Assembly: GCF_004212215.1 (NCBI RefSeq)
Contig: NZ_QVFV01000002.1
Span: 1 to 64,000 of the forward strand
Length of the DNA stretch: 64,000 nucleotides
Reading direction: 5' to 3'
Source of the DNA: Leptolyngbya iicbica LK
GTDB taxonomy: Bacteria; Cyanobacteriota; Cyanobacteriia; Phormidesmidales; Phormidesmidaceae
Shown here: piece after piece, positions 1 to 8,924 of the stretch
Numbering within the stretch: position 1 is the first letter of the stretch
Layout of the letters: each line of letters opens with the position of its first letter
Notes under the pieces: model-generated
Seen by the model: only the letters and a program-made list of their open reading frames with translations
Databases searched by the model: none
What the model was told of the DNA's origin: nothing
Translations under genes and position numbers: made by a program

Positions 1-83
1 CTCAGCGAGGAGTTGATTGGCAGATGAAAGTTGATGATGCCAGAAGCAAGTTGACCTCTGTCTACCCTAAAATCAAGCTTTGA
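1..83 (+). CDS. IS630-family transposase, C-terminal end (cut by window edge)
   Basis: Reading from base 3, the last 26 codons before the TGA at 81-83 give a peptide containing VDWQMKVDDARSKL and ending in YPKIKL. This matches the usual tail of IS630-family (DDE_3) transposases, in which a W-Q-F/M-x(3)-DAR-x-KL-x(3)-YP motif closes the protein. The start lies outside the window, so intactness of the element cannot be judged. No clear right terminal repeat is visible in the next 90 bases. Confidence 0.6.
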   Translation, partial: QRGVDWQMKVDDARSKLTSVYPKIKL

Positions 84-176
84 CGCTGCACTAGGAGCAA
101 TAGTTATCTGGAGTTGTGGATGTTGCTCTGGCGATCGCTGACAACTGCGCCTTAACCTAGTTGCGGCTTTTAATAA

Positions 177-1025
177 CTAGCCGATAGCCTCCTGCCGAAT
201 AAAGGTTTGAGCGACTTCGAGCAATAGTCGTACGCCTAAAAATAGTAGGAATATGGCAAAAGCGCGCTTGAGTTTGGGAGCGGCGATTTGATGGCAAAGT
301 TGAGTTCCGAGGGGGGCGCCGAGCATCGTGAAGGGAGCGACTAACCCCACAGCGGGCCAGTAGATGGTGCCGGTTGCCAAGGGAATGCTCAAATCTTGAA
401 TGGTCAAAGTCAGGCAACTCAGGGTGCCAACGAGGGCGATCGGCAAGGTGAAAGAGGCGGAGGTGCCGCTGGCCTGACTCATCGGCAAACCAGAATAGAG
501 CAGAAACGGCACGCTAATGGCCCCGCCCCCAATTCCCAAAACGCCAGATTTGAACCCCAAAACAGTGCCCACGGCGTGGGTGAGTGGCGGGCTCGGTTCA
601 CCCGGTTGGTCTGGTTTGGGCAGCCAATTAAACAAGATTTTGAGGGCAATGAAGACGAGGAAAAGGCCAAACACGCATTCTAAGCACTCGGAGTTCAAGT
701 GATTGGCGACTAGCTTGCCGGCAACGACCCCGATCGCGATCGCGGGCAAGATGCGGCGAAAGAGGGACCATTGCACATCTCCCCGTTGATGATGCGACCA
801 GGCCGAAGACGCCGAGGTAAAGACCATGATGCACATGGCACTGCCAGCCGCTAGGTGCATCACCCACTCATGGGGCAAATCCAGCAGTCGAAACAGATAA
901 AACAAGCCGGGCACAATCACCATGCCGCCCCCGATGCCAAACAAACCCGACAAAATTCCTGCGGTCAGCCCCAACCCGGCAAACAACGTCATGTCTCCAC
1001 CAGATAGCATCTTGAGTATGGCCAC
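177..1025 (-). CDS. TauE/SafE-type sulfite/anion exporter, membrane protein
   Basis: Polytopic inner-membrane protein of 282 residues, the usual size for the TauE/SafE (DUF81) family, whose members export sulfite, sulfoacetate or similar organosulfur anions. The family's two-fold internal repeat is visible: SGLFGIGGG near residues 26-34 and GVLGIGGGAISVP near residue 160, each opening a bundle of hydrophobic helices. The longest frame starts at GTG 1025, but the AAGGAG motif touches that codon. The ATG at 1010 (residue 6) or at 992 (residue 12) may be the true start. It stands alone, divergent from nothing and followed by the IS630 tail on the other strand. The substrate cannot be inferred. 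Confidence 0.85.
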   Translation of the reverse strand: MAILKMLSGGDMTLFAGLGLTAGILSGLFGIGGGMVIVPGLFYLFRLLDLPHEWVMHLAAGSAMCIMVFTSASSAWSHHQRGDVQWSLFRRILPAIAIGVVAGKLVANHLNSECLECVFGLFLVFIALKILFNWLPKPDQPGEPSPPLTHAVGTVLGFKSGVLGIGGGAISVPFLLYSGLPMSQASGTSASFTLPIALVGTLSCLTLTIQDLSIPLATGTIYWPAVGLVAPFTMLGAPLGTQLCHQIAAPKLKRAFAIFLLFLGVRLLLEVAQTFIRQEAIG

Positions 1026-1297
1026 TCCTTTCGAGAGGTGTTTGGTGATGTCACCGCGATCGCCCCTGAGTCTTCATGCTCGTTTCATCGGTTGACTAGG
1101 GGAACCGACGTCTCGGTGACGATAGTTTCATTATTGCTTAACTTTTTGCCACTGTTTCAGCCAATTCACTGGCTCTGCTAGGAATGGTAAGTCGCGATCG
1201 CAATTCAGCGGTGTGATGACAAATCAACTGTAGTCAATCATTCGCAGGAAACTGCAAGGGTTGCTGTCATAAACATTGACGATATCACTCAGCGGCA

Positions 1298-1978
1298 TCA
1301 CTGTTCGGATTGGGCTTGCTCCATCACGGCACGAGCGACCGTGGCCACTCCACATACAGAAATGCCACAACGCCGCAGTTCCTGAGCCGCGATTTGAACC
1401 GTTGTGCCTGTCGTGTAGATATCATCCAACAATAAAACAGGCTGTTGTGGTCGCTGTTGAAACGCTTTTCCCATAGAGAATGCGCCTGCCAAATTTTGCC
1501 GTCGGGCCTCCATTCCCAGGCCAAATTGAGGCGCAGTGGCCCGTTGTCGCACTAAGCCCTGGCGTACCAGCGTCAAGCCCGTTTGATGGCAAAACGCTTT
1601 GGCGATTAGCTCGGCTTGGTTATAACCCCGCTCGCGCTGCTTTGCCGCAAACATCGGGATGGGTACGACCAGGGGCGATCTCCGAGTAAGGGGAGATTGC
1701 TGCCAACGCTGCCCCAGGGCCGAGCCGAGCGGCAACGCCAACTCAGGATGCTGATCATATTTGAGGGCTGCGATCGCCCGCTTTAAGGCTCCCTGATAAG
1801 TTGCCCAAGTCAATACGGGCAGGGCTTGGGGGGCAGTCTGAGATGGCTGCGATGGGGCGGTGCGACTAACCTGAGCCCAGCAATTAGGGCAAAGCGCCTG
1901 GGGAGAAGGGCGATCGCACAGCGGGCAGGGCTGCTGAAGAAAAAGATTAGTAAATGATCTTAAAGACTGGGTCAACAT
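1298..1978 (-). CDS. comF: ComF family phosphoribosyltransferase-like protein
   Basis: 226-residue ComF-family protein. An N-terminal zinc-ribbon-like knuckle uses C18, C21, C30 and C33. The C-terminal half is a type I phosphoribosyltransferase fold with the PRPP-binding loop VLLLDDIYTTGTT. The family is linked to DNA uptake and transformation (ComFC/GntX) and is found in naturally competent cyanobacteria. The substrate is unknown. It starts at ATG 1978 and is divergent from the PEP-synthase-like gene at 2238. The 259-base spacer should hold both promoters. Confidence 0.85.
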   Translation of the reverse strand: MLTQSLRSFTNLFLQQPCPLCDRPSPQALCPNCWAQVSRTAPSQPSQTAPQALPVLTWATYQGALKRAIAALKYDQHPELALPLGSALGQRWQQSPLTRRSPLVVPIPMFAAKQRERGYNQAELIAKAFCHQTGLTLVRQGLVRQRATAPQFGLGMEARRQNLAGAFSMGKAFQQRPQQPVLLLDDIYTTGTTVQIAAQELRRCGISVCGVATVARAVMEQAQSEQ

Positions 1979-2172
1979 GATTGAGGAATTTAATAGAAGC
2001 GTGTCACGTTGCCTTTACTCACTGCTGCGGTATTTACCATTGTCTTGACACGAGAGTGTTTGCGCCTAGGGTAAAACTAACGATCTCAGACATCGATTGA
2101 CTGAACGGTACAGATGCTTCAGCGTCTTTGCGGGTTGATACAAGCACCCGTGATTTACTGCCATTAAGTGAG

Positions 2173-2202
2173 AGCGCCCCTACACTGTTGGGCAGGGGCG
2201 CT
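2173..2202. repeat. 9-bp perfect hairpin upstream of the PEP-synthase-like gene
   Basis: AGCGCCCCT at 2173-2181 is repeated in inverse as AGGGGCGCT at 2194-2202 with a 12-base loop. It lies 36 bases before the start at 2238 with no gene ending nearby. It could be an attenuator-like leader structure or a short dispersed repeat. No T-tract follows, so a normal terminator is unlikely. Confidence 0.4.
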
Positions 2203-2237
2203 GGGGTTGTCTTTGTGTAGACTCAGTTGCCGGCTAT

Positions 2238-4493
2238 ATGTCCTGTTTTTTGCCAATTACCCCCACGACTGATGTGCAGGCACCGCAAGTTGGGGAATCA
2301 GCCAGTCTGCTGCAGCGTGCTCAGCAGGCTGGGCACGCTGTGCCGCCAAGTTGGGTGATTCCGGCAGCGTATTTTCACCAGACCTTGCAGAAGCTCGAAG
2401 CGCGGGAGCCCTTGCTAACCGATTGGCCCCAGTTGTTGTGGCAAACCACCGAGCCCACCGGATATGCCGTGCAGCAAGTAGCAAAACGTCTGCGCCAACC
2501 GCTCCTCAATCTCCCACTGGACTTGTCCTGGGCCGAGCTACTGGCAGCCATTAATACGCCTGCCGTGCGTTTGTTGCCATCCCTATGGCTCGGCGAGCAA
2601 GTTGCTACTGTGCCCTGGGGACAAATGCTGGCGGCGCCCGTTTGTTGGGCCGACCCAGAAGCGTTGGAAGCCGCTCTCAAACAAGTTTGGCTTTCGGCCC
2701 TCGATGCTAAAAGCCTGACCTTTTGGCGGTTTTGGCGAGCAACTCAGGCCGACACAGAGGCGCATTATCCCGCCATGGTGAACTTGGCCGTGATCGTGCA
2801 GGCCGTGGAACCGGCGACTTTTTCCGGCACGTTGACCGTCCGCCCCGCTACGATCGCGATCGCCGCTGTGGAAGGTTTGCCTCAGGCCTTAGCGGAATGC
2901 TGTCCGGCAACCTTCTCTGGCAAATTGCCGCAGTTGCCCCATTTTCCCTGGCAAGTAGGCTTTCAAGAAACGTTCTACCGTCCGCCTAATCGCCCCGACG
3001 ACAACGTTCCGGCGTTAATCGAGTCTGGGTTGACTAAAGTGGAGCGATCGCGCCTCCAGTTAACGGTGCCAGACCCAGTTGAGCAACCGTTGTGGAGTTT
3101 GGCACAGGAGCTGACCCAGTGGTCAGAGCAGCCGCTGCATCTGGAATGGCTGCAGCATGCCGAAAGTGGCACCCTGCAAATTTCGCAGCTGTATGCCTGG
3201 CCGCTGCAACCTTATGAAGCTCAGACCACATTATCAAAATCTGACAGCAGCGAGGCGCTGGCTGGGCGGGGTGCCGCCCCTGGCACTGCCCAAGGTCACG
3301 CCTTAATTTTGGCCCCCGATCAGCCCGCCCCCATGTCGGCCCATCGACAAATCATCATTGCGTCAGAAATCGCACCCGACCAACTTCCCCTGCTGAAAAC
3401 GGCTAGTGGGGTGGTGGCTGAGCGCGGGGGGCTGACCTGCCATGCCGCTGTGTTGGCCCGCGAACTGGGGCTGCCAGCGATTGTGGGGTTGTCCCATGCC
3501 ACCACTCGCCTGCAACCCGGTGAAGCCATCGAAATTGACGGCGATCGCGGACTCATTACCCGATTGCCCAATTTGCCCAGTGTGCCCCCGGCCCCAGCGT
3601 TGCCCACCGTGGAGTTAGCCCCGACCCAGACGGAAATTTGGGTTAACCTGAGCCAACCAGAGATTGCCGTTGCGATCGCGGCCCTGCCGGTCACCGGAGT
3701 TGGTTTACTCCGGTCAGAATGGCTGATGATGCCCGTCCTCGAACGCCAGCATCCCTATCACTGGCTAGCTACCGGCCAAAAAGAACTCTTGCTAAAACGA
3801 CTGGAGCAGCAGTTACGCCCCATTCTCGAAGCGTTTCATCCCCGCCCTGTGCGATATCGCAGCCTCGATATTCGCACCAGCGAATTTGCCCAATTAGCCG
3901 GTGCCCCAGCGGTAGAACCCAATCCCATGCTGGGGGTGCGGGGGGCCTTTAGCTATCACCATCACCCCCAATTCTTTGGTTTAGAGTTAACGTTGCTCAA
4001 ACGGTTGCAAGACCAGGGTTATGACAACCTGCAGCTAATCCTGCCCTTCGTGCGCACGGTAGAAGAAGTCCAATACTGCCAAACTGCGATCGCCGCGATG
4101 GGGCTACACCAGCAGCCTGACTTTGCCCTGTGGATGATGGCGGAAGTGCCGTCGGTGCTGTTTCAACTACCGCAGTATGTCGCAGCGGGCATCCAAGGCA
4201 TCGCCATCGGCACCCACGACCTGACTCAACTACTATTGGGCATCGATCGCGACCAAACCGTGTTTACGGCTCCCTACGATGAAACGCACCCCGCCGTGCA
4301 ACAAGCGATCGCGCAATTAATTCACACCGCTCAGCAGGCGGGCATTTCCTGCTGCCTCTGCGGGAGTTCACCCACCCATCATCCAGAATTTGTCGCGGCG
4401 GCGGTGCGCCAACAGGTGACGGGCCTTTCCGTCGATGTTTCAGCCCTCGCCCTCGCTGCCCAAATTGTCCAGCAGGCCGAAACCAACCGTTGA
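2238..4493 (+). CDS. PEP-utilising enzyme, phosphoenolpyruvate synthase-like
   Basis: 751-residue relative of phosphoenolpyruvate synthase (PpsA) and pyruvate phosphate dikinase. The central swivelling phosphohistidine domain is clear: GGLTCHAAVLARELG with His402 as the phospho-acceptor. The C-terminal TIM barrel shows GVGLLRSEWL, NPMLGVRGAF, GTHDLTQLLLGIDRD and a C-L-C-G-S segment near the end, matching PEP-binding signatures (the family normally has G-x-C-G-Q). The N-terminal 350 residues correspond to the ATP-grasp part but carry few recognisable ATP-binding motifs. PEP/pyruvate interconversion is therefore likely but not assured. It may be a cyanobacterial paralogue with altered nucleotide use. 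It starts at ATG 2238 and stands alone. Confidence 0.75.
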   Translation: MSCFLPITPTTDVQAPQVGESASLLQRAQQAGHAVPPSWVIPAAYFHQTLQKLEAREPLLTDWPQLLWQTTEPTGYAVQQVAKRLRQPLLNLPLDLSWAELLAAINTPAVRLLPSLWLGEQVATVPWGQMLAAPVCWADPEALEAALKQVWLSALDAKSLTFWRFWRATQADTEAHYPAMVNLAVIVQAVEPATFSGTLTVRPATIAIAAVEGLPQALAECCPATFSGKLPQLPHFPWQVGFQETFYRPPNRPDDNVPALIESGLTKVERSRLQLTVPDPVEQPLWSLAQELTQWSEQPLHLEWLQHAESGTLQISQLYAWPLQPYEAQTTLSKSDSSEALAGRGAAPGTAQGHALILAPDQPAPMSAHRQIIIASEIAPDQLPLLKTASGVVAERGGLTCHAAVLARELGLPAIVGLSHATTRLQPGEAIEIDGDRGLITRLPNLPSVPPAPALPTVELAPTQTEIWVNLSQPEIAVAIAALPVTGVGLLRSEWLMMPVLERQHPYHWLATGQKELLLKRLEQQLRPILEAFHPRPVRYRSLDIRTSEFAQLAGAPAVEPNPMLGVRGAFSYHHHPQFFGLELTLLKRLQDQGYDNLQLILPFVRTVEEVQYCQTAIAAMGLHQQPDFALWMMAEVPSVLFQLPQYVAAGIQGIAIGTHDLTQLLLGIDRDQTVFTAPYDETHPAVQQAIAQLIHTAQQAGISCCLCGSSPTHHPEFVAAAVRQQVTGLSVDVSALALAAQIVQQAETNR

Positions 4494-4585
4494 TTGACAG
4501 GGCCAATTTCCCTCCCTGCGCACAGTCCCCAGAGCCGCGATCGCAGTTCTATAATCGTGATTGTGGCGCGGGGCAACCATTCCAG

Positions 4586-5167
4586 CTAAGTCATCTCGCC
4601 CCGAATGGCTGGGGCCGTGGCGAGATGCTCAGCCCCAGCTTGCATTGACGCAATATCCGCTTCTGACCAAAGACGCACTGATTGACAGTGATGGGCCACG
4701 AGCAACCCCCAAAGACCAGTCGGGATTAGTACCGGCACGACTAAATTCGCCCGTACTTGCAACTCACACAGAAAGTCGCGATGACAGTCGGCAATCGGTT
4801 CAGCTTCGATATCCGCGATCGCTCGCACTCGTCCGGCTAGATAAAGCTCTGCATATTCATCGTTAAAGCATTCATCGGGGCCGGTTGACCCAAAGATTGA
4901 ATAGCGCGGGTCACTCAAGGCTTCAAAGGTGACCTGACCTTCCCATTGCCGATAAAAGTAATACAGCACCACCCGATCCACCTGTAGTTGATGCTGCAGG
5001 TCAGTCGTGACTTGCTCGACCATCGCATCTCGCTCTAGACTTTGCGCTAGGCGAATGAGGGTGTGGCGCAATCCGGGATCAGCGTCCGACCAGCTATGAC
5101 GGGTAGACCTTTCAGGCATTGTTATGGATAAACCGAAGCGAACGTTATGATTACAGCTCAGTTCCAC
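4586..5167 (-). CDS. Stand-alone GAF-domain protein, DXCF-type cyanobacteriochrome
   Basis: The 193 residues hold one GAF domain (about 30-190) and nothing else. It carries both cysteines of DXCF cyanobacteriochromes. DECF at 98-101 gives the second Cys (C100). C128 followed by H129 in ADCHRDFL is the canonical bilin-attachment Cys, next to VRANLVVPVL and GLWGLLVAHHC, as in the AnPixJ/TePixJ GAF domains. A covalently bound phycocyanobilin or phycoviolobilin is thus expected. No histidine kinase, GGDEF, methyl-accepting or HTH domain is attached, so it must act through a partner or as a fragment. The longest frame starts at GTG 5167. The ATG at 5119 (residue 17) is a plausible alternative, and neither has a good Shine-Dalgarno. 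It is monocistronic. Confidence 0.75.
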   Translation of the reverse strand: MELSCNHNVRFGLSITMPERSTRHSWSDADPGLRHTLIRLAQSLERDAMVEQVTTDLQHQLQVDRVVLYYFYRQWEGQVTFEALSDPRYSIFGSTGPDECFNDEYAELYLAGRVRAIADIEAEPIADCHRDFLCELQVRANLVVPVLIPTGLWGLLVAHHCQSVRLWSEADIASMQAGAEHLATAPAIRGEMT

Positions 5168-5313
5168 TTTAATCGGTCCAGTACCAGAGACCCGGTTTTG
5201 CTTAGAGCAGCTTCATAACTTTAGGCAAAGCTGTGATGTGTGTCAGCTTCATCGTTTTAGAGGGAGCCGAGGTTAGGAGCTAGATCCTAGAGCTGTGGGT
5301 CATCAGTCCCGAA

Positions 5314-5386
5314 CGGTCATCCCCCCAATCGGCCCATCGTCCCGTGTTTACGGTCATCCCCCCAATCGGCCCATCGTCCCGTGTTT
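5314..5386. repeat. Two tandem copies of a 36-bp sequence, period 37
   Basis: Bases 5314-5349 are repeated exactly at 5351-5386, with a single A between. Each copy begins CGGTCATCCCCCC and ends CGTCCCGTGTTT. The second copy runs into the GTG at 5381 of the truncated nitroreductase frame. A perfect duplication suggests a recent slippage or recombination event in decaying DNA. Confidence 0.9.
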
Positions 5387-6361
5387 GAGGAACCTGAGCG
5401 GCTGCGCCAAATCATTGAGCAGGATGTGCTGGCAGGACAACCCGCCTCGCTGATTAGCATTAAGGAGCGACCTGCAATCCCCACGATCGCCCCGTTCCGC
5501 AAACCATCAGGGCGGTTCTATCGAGGCTCCAATCGATATCGGAGAAGTGATATGAATCCGGCAAATGATGGACGATTTCTCAACCTGTTGGGCTGCCTGG
5601 GCTTTCTGGCCCAGGGACTATCGGCCCAATGTCACTTTGTCCCCTCGGGCGAGGGCGCTGTGCACATCGAGTTCCAATCGACAGAAAAGCGCATCACCCC
5701 CCTGTTCAAAGCGATCCCACACCGTCAATGCACCCGTGCCGAGTACGACGGTACCCCCCTTACGCCTGAAGAGTTGCACCAGCTAGAGATGGCCGGGATG
5801 GGGGACGGTGTGCGGGTGCTCATGCTGACGTCACCCCCAGCGATGGAAACCGTGCTGGACTATGTGGTGCAGGGCAACACCGCCCAGTTCAATAACCCGG
5901 CGTTTATGGAGGAGCTGAAATATTGGATCCGCTTCAATGACCAGGAGGCAATCCGCACTGGCGATGGCCTGTCAGGACGGGCCACGGGCAATCCGCCGAT
6001 TCCGCGCTGGCTCGGGGCTCTGTTGTCCAAAGTCTTATTTCGGGTGCAGCCAGAGAACGAAAAAATCGCCCGCTATATCCGCAGTTCCTCAGGCATTGCC
6101 GTCTTTGTCTCCGAGGTGGATGACCCGCCCCATTGGGTAGAAGCAGGTCGCTGTTACGAACGGTTTGCCCTGCAGGCAACAGCCCTGGGGATTCGCAATG
6201 CCTTTATCAACCAGCCCGTGGAGGAAGTGAATCTGCGACCCGCGTTTGCCAGGGCGTTGGGGTTGACTGCTGGTCGCCCTGATCTCGTGGTGCGGTTTGG
6301 ACGGGGGGCCGAGATGCCCCGCTCCCTCCGGCGATCGCTGGATGCCGTGATCGGGGGTTGA
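5381..6361 (+). pseudogene. Nitroreductase (Acg-like FMN oxidoreductase), N-terminal half lost
   Basis: The frame gives 326 residues. From about residue 65 it follows the Acg-like nitroreductase family (proteins with two half-barrels that bind FMN). Family signatures include AIPHRQCTRAEYDG, the SSGIAVF strand and a C-terminal ALGIRNAFINQP segment with a closing GRPDLVVRFG. The usual N-terminal SxNTQPW flavin-binding motif is missing. In its place are some 60 residues of unrelated sequence (starting FEEPERLRQIIEQD) read from the tandem-repeat region. I infer an N-terminal deletion and fusion to foreign sequence, so probably inactive. The GTG start at 5381 has no good ribosome-binding site. A Tn3-type transposase remnant abuts its 3' end. 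Confidence 0.6.
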
Positions 6362-6852
6362 GTAGTTTTTGAGCGCAAGTCTTTGGTCAGCAGTTCCAAA
6401 ATCGCCAGCGCATCATCCTGAGCGGTTGCCTCCACATCCCTAGCAAAAGCCAGCAGGGTTGCTATCCGCCGGGACTGGGGCATCCGCTCAATCGTTTGGA
6501 CACGCGAGGTGAATGCCTTCCGTTAAAGGACTATTAGCCGACTGGGTGGGACACTGGGGAGTACCCACTGACCAACCCCGATGGCGCGTATCCGCCGCAG
6601 CCGGTGAAGTGCCGAGACTACCGCCGGGGCACTGCGCCGTGTAGGAGAGCGTCTCAACTGGTCGAGACCAGTCGCTCTGGTATTCTTATCCAGCTTGAGC
6701 AACTTCTCTAACTGACGGCATTGCTCTACATTCAGCAAGCACGATAACAGTTTCCAAATCCGCTGTGAAACCCGCTCCCGCACAGTAGCGACCCAGCGCT
6801 CTAACCTGCTTACTCCCGGCAGCAAGGTCTTCTCAAACCCCTATACTGTTAA
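6362..6852 (-). pseudogene. Tn3-family transposase (TnpA) remnant, two frames
   Basis: On the minus strand, 6825-6523 encodes LLPGVSRLERWVATVRERV, later LDQLRRSPTRRSAP and then IRAIGVG. After a stop and a change of frame, 6510-6362 encodes VQTIERMPQSRRIATLLAF, ATAQDDALAILELL and KDLRSK. Together these match, in order, a stretch of the N-terminal half of Tn3-type TnpA (an LLPG-LERLV segment, the LxxLRR-P-R-SG segment, and the RR-ATLLAF-R-LEATAQDDALDLLD segment). Both ends are cut by stops and no catalytic DDE domain or 38-bp terminal repeats are present. It is a dead fragment showing past transposition here. Confidence 0.65.
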
Positions 6853-6895
6853 GCATTAATCAATCACCTCACTTAATCCTCATTTATTCCGCTCT

Positions 6896-7804
6896 ATGAC
6901 AGCTCAACTCACCGCGCCCGCCCCCCTGGAACCGTTGACCTGGAATTGGCAAGGCCATCGCATCTGTTACACCATCCAGGGCCAGGGCCAACCGCTGGTG
7001 CTCATCCACGGGTTTGGTGCGTCCATCGGTCACTGGCGTAAAAATATACCTGCCCTGGCTGCCGCTGGCTATCAGGTACACGCGATCGACCTGCTGGGGT
7101 TTGGCGCTTCTGATAAGCCCCCCCTGAGCTACACCCTAGAGCTGTGGGAAACCCTGCTGCAAGACTACTGGCGCGCCCATATCAACCGCCCGGCAATATT
7201 TGTAGGCAACTCGATCGGCGGCCTGATGACCCTGATGATGTTGGCCCACGCCCCCGAGATGGCCCAGGCCGGAGTGCTGCTCAACTGTGCTGGCGGGTTA
7301 AATCATCGACCCGAAGAGCTGAATTTACCATTGCGCATGGTGATGGGTGCCTTCAGCAAAGTTGTGAACTCCAATTTGCTCGGGCCGTTCGTCTTTAACG
7401 AAGTGCGCCGCAAGTTTCGCATTCGTGGGTCGCTGCAGCAGGTGTATGGCAATCGTGAGGCCATCACCGATGAGCTTGTCGAGATTTTATATCGCCCGTC
7501 TTGCGATCCGGGGGCACAAAAAGTGTTTGCCTCCATTTTGGCGGCACCCCCCGGCCCCAAACCTGAGGAGCTATTGCCCCAGATTCAGCAACCACTCTTA
7601 GTCCTCTGGGGCGAAGATGACCCTTGGACGCCGATCAAAGGGGCCGATATTTATCGCGAATTGAGTGAGGCGAATGACGAGAACGCTCCAGCCGTCACGT
7701 TTCATGCCATTGCGAATACAGGCCATTGTCCCCACGATGAACGCCCCGAGGTCGTGAATCCGCTCATCCTTGACTGGTTACAGACTCTGACTCCTGCGGC
7801 TTAG
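6896..7804 (+). CDS. Alpha/beta hydrolase, pheophytinase/haloperoxidase-like
   Basis: 302-residue alpha/beta-hydrolase. An oxyanion strand LVLIHGFGASIGHW lies near residue 35-50. The nucleophile elbow VGNSIGG places Ser106. The acid is probably in GEDDPW (D241 or D242), and TGHCPHDERP supplies His280. The NSIGG elbow and the long cap resemble the cyanobacterial relatives of plant pheophytinase and other chlorophyll-side-chain esterases, but the family is broad and the substrate is not settled. The start is ATG 6896. There is no signal peptide, so it is expected in the cytoplasm. It stands alone between the transposase remnant and the ExbB operon. Confidence 0.8.
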   Translation: MTAQLTAPAPLEPLTWNWQGHRICYTIQGQGQPLVLIHGFGASIGHWRKNIPALAAAGYQVHAIDLLGFGASDKPPLSYTLELWETLLQDYWRAHINRPAIFVGNSIGGLMTLMMLAHAPEMAQAGVLLNCAGGLNHRPEELNLPLRMVMGAFSKVVNSNLLGPFVFNEVRRKFRIRGSLQQVYGNREAITDELVEILYRPSCDPGAQKVFASILAAPPGPKPEELLPQIQQPLLVLWGEDDPWTPIKGADIYRELSEANDENAPAVTFHAIANTGHCPHDERPEVVNPLILDWLQTLTPAA

Positions 7805-8208
7805 CGATCGCGGTCCATCTGCCCGGAACTTTTTCTAGCAAGAGCGTCATTCTACTTTGCGATGGTTGGCCTTGTCCCTGATGGCAAACCCGACCATCGC
7901 TTCTAGCAGCTTGATGATCAGCGCTCTCAGGCAAATTGCGTGTGTCAAACCTGATTGAGCCTTCAATAGGGTGTTCCAGTCGCCTGTGCATCTGGATTGG
8001 AATCGACTGGAAGCCGCTAGTGTGACTGTCACCAACTCCGAGTGTCACTGTCTTAAACCGGAATTAAACTCAATAAGGACTTCTGTTAATCTTTGACATA
8101 AGGTCTTTCGTTATTCTGACTGACAGGATGAGGCATCAGACTCTGCTGGATTAAAGCCCGCTTTGATTGCCAGAGTGACTCGTAAATTCCGCTTTCACTA
8201 GAGCCTAT
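7805..8208. other. 404-base spacer with a possible broken minus-strand ORF
   Basis: A minus-strand frame at 8035-7847 (62 codons, ending IRDKANHRKVE) is open and protein-like, with LRALIIKLLEAMVGF, but I do not recognise it. Its 5' end has no start with a ribosome-binding site. It may be the tail of a dead transposase. Near 8020-8060 the motifs GTGACTGTCAC and GTGTCACTGTC form short direct and inverted repeats. The promoter of the exbB operon must also lie here. Confidence 0.3.
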
Positions 8209-8904
8209 ATGACGACTGTATTTGATTTTTTGGCGAGGGGTGGCCCCGTAATGGTGCCCATTTTGGGCTGCTCGGTCTTAACGATCGCCACTGCTTTAGA
8301 ACGCACCTGGTTTTGGACAAGTTTGCTCAAACGCGAAAGCCAGGTCGTTAATGAAGTGTTGGAAGCCGCGCGGCAGGACTTGGATGAAGCGGCCGCGATC
8401 GCGGCCCGGGCTAACGATACCCCCGTCGGGCGCTTTCTATCGGCCCCCCTGCGGCTCAAAAATCCCTCCCCCGAGACCTTTCGGCTTGCCCTCGAAAATG
8501 CGGGCGACAAAGAATTTGTGCAGATGCGACGGGGTGACAAACTGCTCGAAACTATCGTTGCCGTGGCCCCGTTGTTGGGCTTATTGGGCACAGTGACGGG
8601 CCTCATCGCCACGTTTAATAATCTCAATATTGGCGGCGGCGGCAACACCGACACCTCCCAGGCCGCCGCCGGCATCGGGGAAGCGCTCATCACCACAGCG
8701 GCCGGCATGGTCGTGGCCATTCTAGCCCTGTTAGTGTTTCGCATTATGGTGACATTTCAAGGGCAACAGATGGACTATTTCTCCGAAGCGGGCAACGAAC
8801 TAGAGCTCATTTATCGACAATATTGGTACGAACCGGCCCTCTCTGCCGTCGATCATCCCGCTCAGCCCCCGCGCTCCGAGCCCTTCGTGGCTGAGCGCTA
8901 TTAA
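8209..8904 (+). CDS. exbB: MotA/TolQ/ExbB proton-channel family protein
   Basis: 231-residue ExbB/TolQ-type stator subunit in the inner membrane. It forms the pentameric proton-driven motor that works with ExbD. A first transmembrane helix lies at about 10-30 (GGPVMVPILGCSVLTIATAL). The signature TM2-loop-TM3 region follows: APLLGLLGTVTGLIATF and GEALITTAAGMVVAILALL, with the conserved Thr pair in TM3. It is followed after 20 bases by the first exbD and then by a second one, so the three form an operon. ATG 8209 is the only sensible start. Confidence 0.88.
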   Translation: MTTVFDFLARGGPVMVPILGCSVLTIATALERTWFWTSLLKRESQVVNEVLEAARQDLDEAAAIAARANDTPVGRFLSAPLRLKNPSPETFRLALENAGDKEFVQMRRGDKLLETIVAVAPLLGLLGTVTGLIATFNNLNIGGGGNTDTSQAAAGIGEALITTAAGMVVAILALLVFRIMVTFQGQQMDYFSEAGNELELIYRQYWYEPALSAVDHPAQPPRSEPFVAERY

Positions 8905-8924
8905 CGCTTAATCCATTCGCCGCT

